A DNA stretch of 8,383 bases from Anaerolineales bacterium UBA6663. Lineage in GTDB: Bacteria > Chloroflexota > Anaerolineae > Anaerolineales > UBA6663. Every line of letters starts with the position of its first letter. Position 1 is the stretch's first letter. Both the position numbers and the translations under genes were made by a program. Positions 4,650 through 8,383 of the stretch are shown in pieces. The DNA lies in assembly GCA_002455335.1 (NCBI GenBank), contig DKKP01000281.1, forward strand, positions 1-8,383, written 5' to 3'. The notes beneath the pieces are model-generated. The model was not told the DNA's origin and did not search any database. It saw only the letters and a list, made by a program, of their open reading frames with translations.

Positions 4650-7337
4650 ATGTCCACTCGGAACCTTGACAAGATCTTCAAGCCCGAACGTGTCGCCGTC
4701 ATTGGGGCGAGCGACAATCCGTCGAGCGTTGGCTACAACGTTCTGCACAACATGATCGGCACCGGCTATAAAGGCGCGGTGTACCCGATCAACCCCAAGC
4801 GCGACTCGGTTCAATCCATCCCGGCCTTTCCGGATCTGGCGAGCCTGCCGAAGGTTCCGGATCTGGCCGTGATCTGCACGCCCTCGACGACGGTGCCGGG
4901 TTTGGTGCGTCAGGCGGGCGAGGCCGGCATCCGCGGCATCGTCATCATCTCGGCCGGCTTCCGCGAGATCGGGCCTGAGGGTGTGGCGCTCGAGGAGCAG
5001 GTCAAGGCCGAGCAGGCCAAGTTCGATGGGATGCGCATCATCGGCCCGAATTGTCTGGGCGTGATCGTGCCGCCGCTCAAGATCAATCTGAGCTTCGCCA
5101 ATGCCGGGATGCCCAAGGCGGGCAACATCGGCTTCATCTCACAATCCGGCGCGCTCTGCACCTCGGTGCTCGACTGGGCATTGGTGCAGGATATCGGCTT
5201 CACCTATTTCGTCTCGATCGGCAACATGCTGGATGTGACGTTTGGCGATCTGATCGACTACTTTGGCGAGGATCCGGCGACCGAGTCGATGATCCTGTAC
5301 GTCGAGTCGATCCCGAAGCCGCGCGACTTCATGTCGGCCTCGCGCGCGTTCTCGCGTGGCAAGCCGATCGTGGCCTACAAGTCGGGTCGTTTTGCCGAGT
5401 CGGCCAAGGCTGCGGCCTCGCACACGGGCGCGTTGGCCGGTGAGGATGCTGTGTACGATGCGGCCTTCCAGCGGGCTGGCATCGAGCGCGTGTACGACCT
5501 CGACGACATGTTCGACTGTGCGGCGCTGCTTGGCCGGCAGAGATTGCCGAAGGGTGATCGGTTGGGCGTGGTCACCAATGCCGGTGGCCCGGGCGTTATT
5601 GCGACTGACAAGTTGATTGGCGAAGGTGGCAAGCTCGCGACGCTATCTGACGAGACGTTGGCCAAGCTCAATGCGACGTTGCCGGCCTTCTGGTCGCACA
5701 ACAACCCTGTGGACGTATTGGGCGATGCCCCGGCGCAGCGTTATGCCGAGGCGATGAGCATCACGTTGGCGGATCCGAACGTCGATGCGGTGCTCGTGAT
5801 CCTGACCCCGCAGGCCATGACCGATCCGACCGAGACGGCGCGCATCATCGCCCAGGCGGCCAAGAACAGCACAAAGCCGGTGCTGGCGGCGTGGATGGGC
5901 GGGCAGGCGGTTGCCGAGGGTCGGGCGATCTTGAACGCGGCCGGCGTGCCCTCCTATGTTCGCCCAGGGCCTGCGGTGCGGGCCTTCATGCATCTTGTGT
6001 CGTATGCGCGCAATCGGGATGTGTTGTACGAGATCCCGAAGGCTGTGCCTGTGGATGTCGTGATCGACGAGGTTGAGCGCAAGAACCTGATCCCGGCCGA
6101 TCTGACGGCCGAGGAGCCTGTGCTGTCTGAGGCGGCATCGAAGAACCTGTTGGCGGCTTACGGCATCCCGGTGATTCGGCCGGAGGATGCGCACACGGAA
6201 GACGCGGCTGTCGCGTTGGCGGCCAAGATCGGCTATCCGGTTGTGCTCAAGGTGCTCTCGCCGCAGATCACGCACAAGACGGATGTGGGTGGTGTGGCGC
6301 TCAACCTGCAGACCGAGCCCGAGGTGCGGGCGGCCTTTGACCGCATCGTCAAGAGTGCGAAGGCCAAGCGCCCGGATGCGGACGTGCTCGGTGTGACCGT
6401 GCAGAAGATGGTCGACACCCGTAACGGCACGGAGTTGATCGTTGGTGCGAAGTGTGACCCGGTGTTTGGTGCGATTCTGCTGGTCGGCATGGGTGGTGTG
6501 ACGGCCGAGCTCTATGCGGATCGGGCGTTGGGATTGCCGCCGCTCAACGAGCGGTTGGCGCGCCGGATGGTGGAGAGCCTGAAGTCGTACCCGTTGCTTC
6601 GGGGATATCGTGGGCGGCCGTTGGCCAACCTCGACAAGCTGATGGAAGTGCTGATGCGCTTCTCGTATCTCGTGGCGGACCATCCGGAGATCAGCGAATT
6701 GGACATCAATCCGTTGCTGGTTGGGCCGAAGGACGTGATCGCGCTCGATGCGCGGGTGGTGGTGGACACGGCGACGTTGGGGCAGCCGGCGCCGCGCAAG
6801 TATTCGCATCTGGCGATCCGGCCGTATCCTGAGGAGTTGGTCACGGAGACCAAGCTCAAGGATGGGACGGAGGTCGTCTTGCGCCCGATCCGGCCTGAGG
6901 ATGAGCAGCAGTGGCGTGAGCTCATCATGCGCTCGTCGGCGCAGACCTTGCGATATCGCTTCCGCTATCTCTTCAAGGAAGCCACGCATGAGTTGGCGGC
7001 GCGTTACGTCTTCACCGACTATGATCGTGAGATCGCGATCATGGCGCAGGTTTGTGAAGAGGGCGTCTGCAAGTTCGTGGGTGCGGTGCGGTTGGTAGCT
7101 GAAGGTGATGCCGAGAGTTGTTCCTATGCGGTGCTTGTGGAAGATGCCTGGCAGGGGCGGGGTGTTGGCCGGGTGTTGACCGATTACGGCATTGAAGTGG
7201 CCCGCAAGTGGGGCTTCAAGCGGATCACGGCTGAGACCACGCATGACAATGCGCGCATGATCCGCGCGTTGCAGGAGCGGGGTTTCAAGCTCGAGAAGAG
7301 CGAGGGGACTGAGGCGTTGTTCGTGAAGGAGCTGTAG
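4650..7337 (+). CDS. ADP-forming acyl-CoA synthetase fused to a GNAT acetyltransferase (Pat/PatZ-type)
   Basis: 895 residues, cytoplasmic. Domain order: CoA-binding Rossmann domain (about 1-130; VAVIGASDNPSSVGYN with Gly19), succinyl-CoA-ligase-like domains (about 140-460), ATP-grasp domain (about 485-710), and GNAT domain (about 735-890). E. coli PatZ (YfiQ/Pka) and Salmonella Pat have this layout and similar length; they acetylate lysines of metabolic enzymes such as acetyl-CoA synthetase. Those proteins lack the phosphorylatable His and have a dead synthetase part. Here it is present as His258 in AASHTGALAGED, as in archaeal ADP-forming acetyl-CoA synthetases, and the second His of the beta-subunit motif is His542 (PQITHKTDVGGVAL). 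The synthetase may therefore be active (acyl-CoA + ADP + Pi <-> acid + CoA + ATP). The GNAT acetyl-CoA loop is QGRGVG (Gln835-Gly840). No cAMP-binding domain is seen, unlike mycobacterial Pat. A strong terminator follows. Acyl substrate and protein targets are unknown. Confidence 0.9.
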   Translation: MSTRNLDKIFKPERVAVIGASDNPSSVGYNVLHNMIGTGYKGAVYPINPKRDSVQSIPAFPDLASLPKVPDLAVICTPSTTVPGLVRQAGEAGIRGIVIISAGFREIGPEGVALEEQVKAEQAKFDGMRIIGPNCLGVIVPPLKINLSFANAGMPKAGNIGFISQSGALCTSVLDWALVQDIGFTYFVSIGNMLDVTFGDLIDYFGEDPATESMILYVESIPKPRDFMSASRAFSRGKPIVAYKSGRFAESAKAAASHTGALAGEDAVYDAAFQRAGIERVYDLDDMFDCAALLGRQRLPKGDRLGVVTNAGGPGVIATDKLIGEGGKLATLSDETLAKLNATLPAFWSHNNPVDVLGDAPAQRYAEAMSITLADPNVDAVLVILTPQAMTDPTETARIIAQAAKNSTKPVLAAWMGGQAVAEGRAILNAAGVPSYVRPGPAVRAFMHLVSYARNRDVLYEIPKAVPVDVVIDEVERKNLIPADLTAEEPVLSEAASKNLLAAYGIPVIRPEDAHTEDAAVALAAKIGYPVVLKVLSPQITHKTDVGGVALNLQTEPEVRAAFDRIVKSAKAKRPDADVLGVTVQKMVDTRNGTELIVGAKCDPVFGAILLVGMGGVTAELYADRALGLPPLNERLARRMVESLKSYPLLRGYRGRPLANLDKLMEVLMRFSYLVADHPEISELDINPLLVGPKDVIALDARVVVDTATLGQPAPRKYSHLAIRPYPEELVTETKLKDGTEVVLRPIRPEDEQQWRELIMRSSAQTLRYRFRYLFKEATHELAARYVFTDYDREIAIMAQVCEEGVCKFVGAVRLVAEGDAESCSYAVLVEDAWQGRGVGRVLTDYGIEVARKWGFKRITAETTHDNARMIRALQERGFKLEKSEGTEALFVKEL

Positions 7338-7369
7338 TCCTCTTCGTGGCGAACCAGGCGGGTTGATTC

Positions 7370-7414
7370 AGGGTGGGCCCATTGGGATCTGGTGGGCCCG
7401 CCCTGTTGTTTCTG
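7370..7414 (+). terminator. Rho-independent terminator after the acyl-CoA synthetase/GNAT gene
   Basis: The arms CAGGGTGGGCCCA (7370-7382) and TGGGCCCGCCCTG (7394-7406) make a 13-bp stem with one T-G wobble and an 11-base loop. The T-rich tail TTGTTTCT follows at once. It starts 32 bases after the stop codon. This is the best intrinsic terminator in the window and closes the two-gene unit. Confidence 0.85.
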
Positions 7415-7430
7415 GTCGCCGCCGCGTTAT

Positions 7431-7447
7431 GGAAACTTGCTTTCCAG
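7431..7447. repeat. Short inverted repeat upstream of the small orphan gene
   Basis: TGGAAA-CTTGC-TTTCCA is a perfect 6-base inverted repeat with a 5-base centre, 51 bases before the ATG at 7498. It lies between a terminator and a gene start, so it may be an operator or part of the promoter region. No good -10/-35 pair could be fixed around it. Confidence 0.3.
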
Positions 7448-7497
7448 CGATGACTGATTGAGGACTCTCGATCGGTGTGGTGGGCTAGTCTTGCGTG

Positions 7498-7842
7498 ATG
7501 GAAGTCCGTTTGACATTAAAGCCTGGGCAGCGGGGCACCAAGAAGTTGGTTCAGAAGTATGGAGATCGGCTGATCTGTGTACGTTATCGCTATGACGCGG
7601 CTGCGGGGCGGCGGTACAAGACTGTGGAGTTGATTGAAGAAGCCGGTGAGTGGGTTCCGTCGGAGGGGTTACGGAGTTGGGACCGGTGGGTTGGGGTACG
7701 AGTGGGCTGGGATGAGCGTCGGGTCTGCAAGGACATTCGCATAGCGGGTGGCATCTGGGACCGGCGTAACCAGTGGTGGCGGTTGCGTTACCGGCTTGTC
7801 CGACTGCTCAAGCTTGAGGATCGCATGGTGGAGCTGCGGTAG
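7498..7842 (+). CDS. Small basic Trp-rich protein, unrecognised orphan family
   Basis: 114 residues, with no signal peptide or membrane helix. The N-terminal half (MEVRLTLKPGQRGTKKLVQK, YGDRLICVRYRYD, RRYKTVELIEE) looks like a compact beta-rich module with many Arg/Lys. The C-terminal part (VGVRVGWDERRVCKDIRIAG, then GIWDRRNQWWRLRY) resembles a 'G-G-x-W-D-x-x-x-x-x-W-x-L' motif, reminiscent of DUF5710-like modules where a hydrophobic strand is followed by G-[AG]-x-W-[DN]. The charge and aromatic content suggest nucleic-acid binding, but that is inference. I have an unverified impression that close relatives occur as scattered orphan genes in unrelated bacteria. A strong terminator lies upstream and a palindrome downstream, so it is probably its own transcription unit. 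A GTG at 7495, adjacent to the ATG, is an alternative start; neither has a convincing Shine-Dalgarno. The coherent protein pattern makes it a real gene. Confidence 0.75.
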   Translation: MEVRLTLKPGQRGTKKLVQKYGDRLICVRYRYDAAAGRRYKTVELIEEAGEWVPSEGLRSWDRWVGVRVGWDERRVCKDIRIAGGIWDRRNQWWRLRYRLVRLLKLEDRMVELR

Positions 7843-7844
7843 GC

Positions 7845-7864
7845 GGGATATGCCGGTATATCCC
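7845..7864. repeat. Palindrome right after the small orphan gene
   Basis: GGGATAT (7845-7851) and ATATCCC (7858-7864) are perfect inverted arms around a 6-base centre, 2 bases after the stop codon, followed by TTACTCT. It could be a weak terminator. A degenerate inverted copy (GGGTATATACTGG, 7894-7906) lies about 30 bases further on, which could instead mean two binding sites for one regulator. Confidence 0.35.
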
Positions 7865-7983
7865 TTACTCTGCCCTGGAGCCATCATTCATGTGGGTATA
7901 TACTGGTAGATTATTCGATCTGGGTGAATACAGTCTACTTATATGTTAGCCGGCCTCACGGGCATAGGGGAAGGCCGCCTGAA
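7865..7983. other. AT-richer intergenic stretch, possible promoter region of the last gene
   Basis: Base composition drops clearly compared with the rest of the window (for example ATTATTCGATC, CTTATATGTTAG). TATACT at 7899-7904 and TATATG at 7931-7936 are candidate -10 elements, but neither has a clear -35 at the right distance. No open frame with a plausible start or protein pattern, and no tRNA-like fold, was seen here. The region lies upstream of a well-formed ribosome binding site. Confidence 0.3.
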
Positions 7984-7990
7984 GGTGGAG
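7984..7990 (+). promoter_or_regulatory. Ribosome binding site of the 3'-truncated membrane-protein gene
   Basis: GGTGGAG ends 4 bases before the ATG at 7995 and is the main evidence for that start. The GGAG core matches the anti-Shine-Dalgarno. Confidence 0.6.
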
Positions 7991-7994
7991 TGCT

Positions 7995-8383
7995 ATGGGT
8001 GTGATCATCGAGGTCGGCAGTATTGTGTTCGCGATCGCTGTCCAAATTGGTGTTCAACTGGTCTTTGGTGCTGTGGCAATTGCTTGGGTCAACGGCCGTT
8101 CTGACTATGACACGTTCCGGCGATGGCGCGCTGCATTCTGCATAGCCGCACTGTCATTGATCATGATCGACGCCATGAGTGGCTTCGGGCTACTCCTGAT
8201 CCAGTTTTGGCCGTCACTTGCATCGCAGGATCCTGCAGGTATGGTTACACATACCGTCCTGTCTCCACTTCTTGTATTGTTGGGGGCGGGGATCGGCATC
8301 GGTAGCGTGCCCTTTGCATTGGTCGTGCTCGTGGGTTCGGCCATCCAGATACAACTCGGGGCTGACACGTTAGCGGACTGGTT
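7995..8383 (+). CDS. Unrecognised multi-helix membrane protein, 3'-truncated by the window
   Basis: The frame stays open for 129 codons from the ATG at 7995 to the window end, so length and C-terminus are unknown. The visible part begins MGVIIEVGSIVFAIAVQIGV and has three hydrophobic segments: about residues 8-32, 46-72 and 87-116. They are separated by a short charged loop (VNGRSDYDTFRRWRAAF), likely cytoplasmic by its positive charges, and a polar loop (WPSLASQDPAGMVTHT). The first segment could be an uncleaved signal anchor; no cleavage site or lipobox is seen. I do not recognise the family. Codons are less GC-biased than in the upstream genes (for example ATA, TTA, ACA, CTT), in line with the AT-richer upstream DNA and a more recent or accessory origin. 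The good Shine-Dalgarno and the helix pattern support a real gene. Confidence 0.7.
   Translation, partial: MGVIIEVGSIVFAIAVQIGVQLVFGAVAIAWVNGRSDYDTFRRWRAAFCIAALSLIMIDAMSGFGLLLIQFWPSLASQDPAGMVTHTVLSPLLVLLGAGIGIGSVPFALVVLVGSAIQIQLGADTLADW

Noticed and set aside
5643..7244. 533-codon open frame on the minus strand opposite the acyl-CoA synthetase/GNAT gene
   Set aside because: Arg/His/Leu-rich with no recognisable fold. The + strand has intact ATP-grasp and GNAT motifs through the whole stretch.
7415..7983. Small orphan gene as cargo of a MITE or insertion sequence with terminal inverted repeats
   Set aside because: Comparing the flanks by eye showed no matching terminal inverted repeats or target-site duplication, and no transposase is present.
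8105..8368. 87-codon minus-strand open frame at the right end
   Set aside because: It lies opposite a + strand gene with a good Shine-Dalgarno and three clear hydrophobic helices, and its own translation shows no motif.

Overview
The window is GC-rich bacterial chromosomal DNA, and every gene I can support lies on the + strand. It holds one gene cut by the left edge, six complete genes and one gene cut by the right edge. No rRNA, tRNA, CRISPR array, transposase or phage gene is visible. The gene mix suggests a Chloroflexota (Anaerolineae/Caldilineae-like) bacterium: a short SufU beside a SufS with a Rieske protein, a membrane-fused spermidine-synthase-like protein, a TIGR01906/DUF1461 membrane protein, and an acyl-CoA synthetase fused to a GNAT. 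This assignment rests on family knowledge and was not tested by a search.

Region 1 (1-2001) is the downstream end of a SUF iron-sulfur cluster operon. It encodes the cysteine desulfurase SufS (N-terminus missing), the SufU sulfur acceptor/scaffold, and a small Rieske [2Fe-2S] protein, with gaps of only 19-24 bases. An 11-bp GC-rich hairpin follows. SufS takes sulfur from cysteine as a persulfide and SufU receives it. The Rieske protein is either a client or an electron-transfer partner.

Region 2 (2043-3765) is a single gene for a polytopic membrane protein with a C-terminal spermidine-synthase-like Rossmann domain. Its signature residues are degenerate, so real polyamine synthesis is doubtful. 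A palindrome and a terminator-like hairpin follow.

Region 3 (about 3850-7414) looks like a two-gene transcription unit. The first gene is a four-helix TIGR01906/DUF1461 membrane protein that keeps the two histidines of the lipoprotein intramolecular transacylase Lit. After 20 bases comes an 895-residue ADP-forming acyl-CoA synthetase/GNAT fusion of the Pat/PatZ type, which here retains the catalytic histidines. A 13-bp-stem, T-tailed intrinsic terminator closes the unit.

Region 4 (7415-8383) looks more accessory. It has a small, basic, Trp-rich orphan protein, then an AT-richer intergenic stretch with palindromic sequence, then the start of an unrecognised membrane protein that runs off the window. 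No single new system is evident. The best leads are the Lit-like protein paired with an acyl-CoA enzyme, the degenerate membrane-fused spermidine-synthase homologue, and the small orphan protein.
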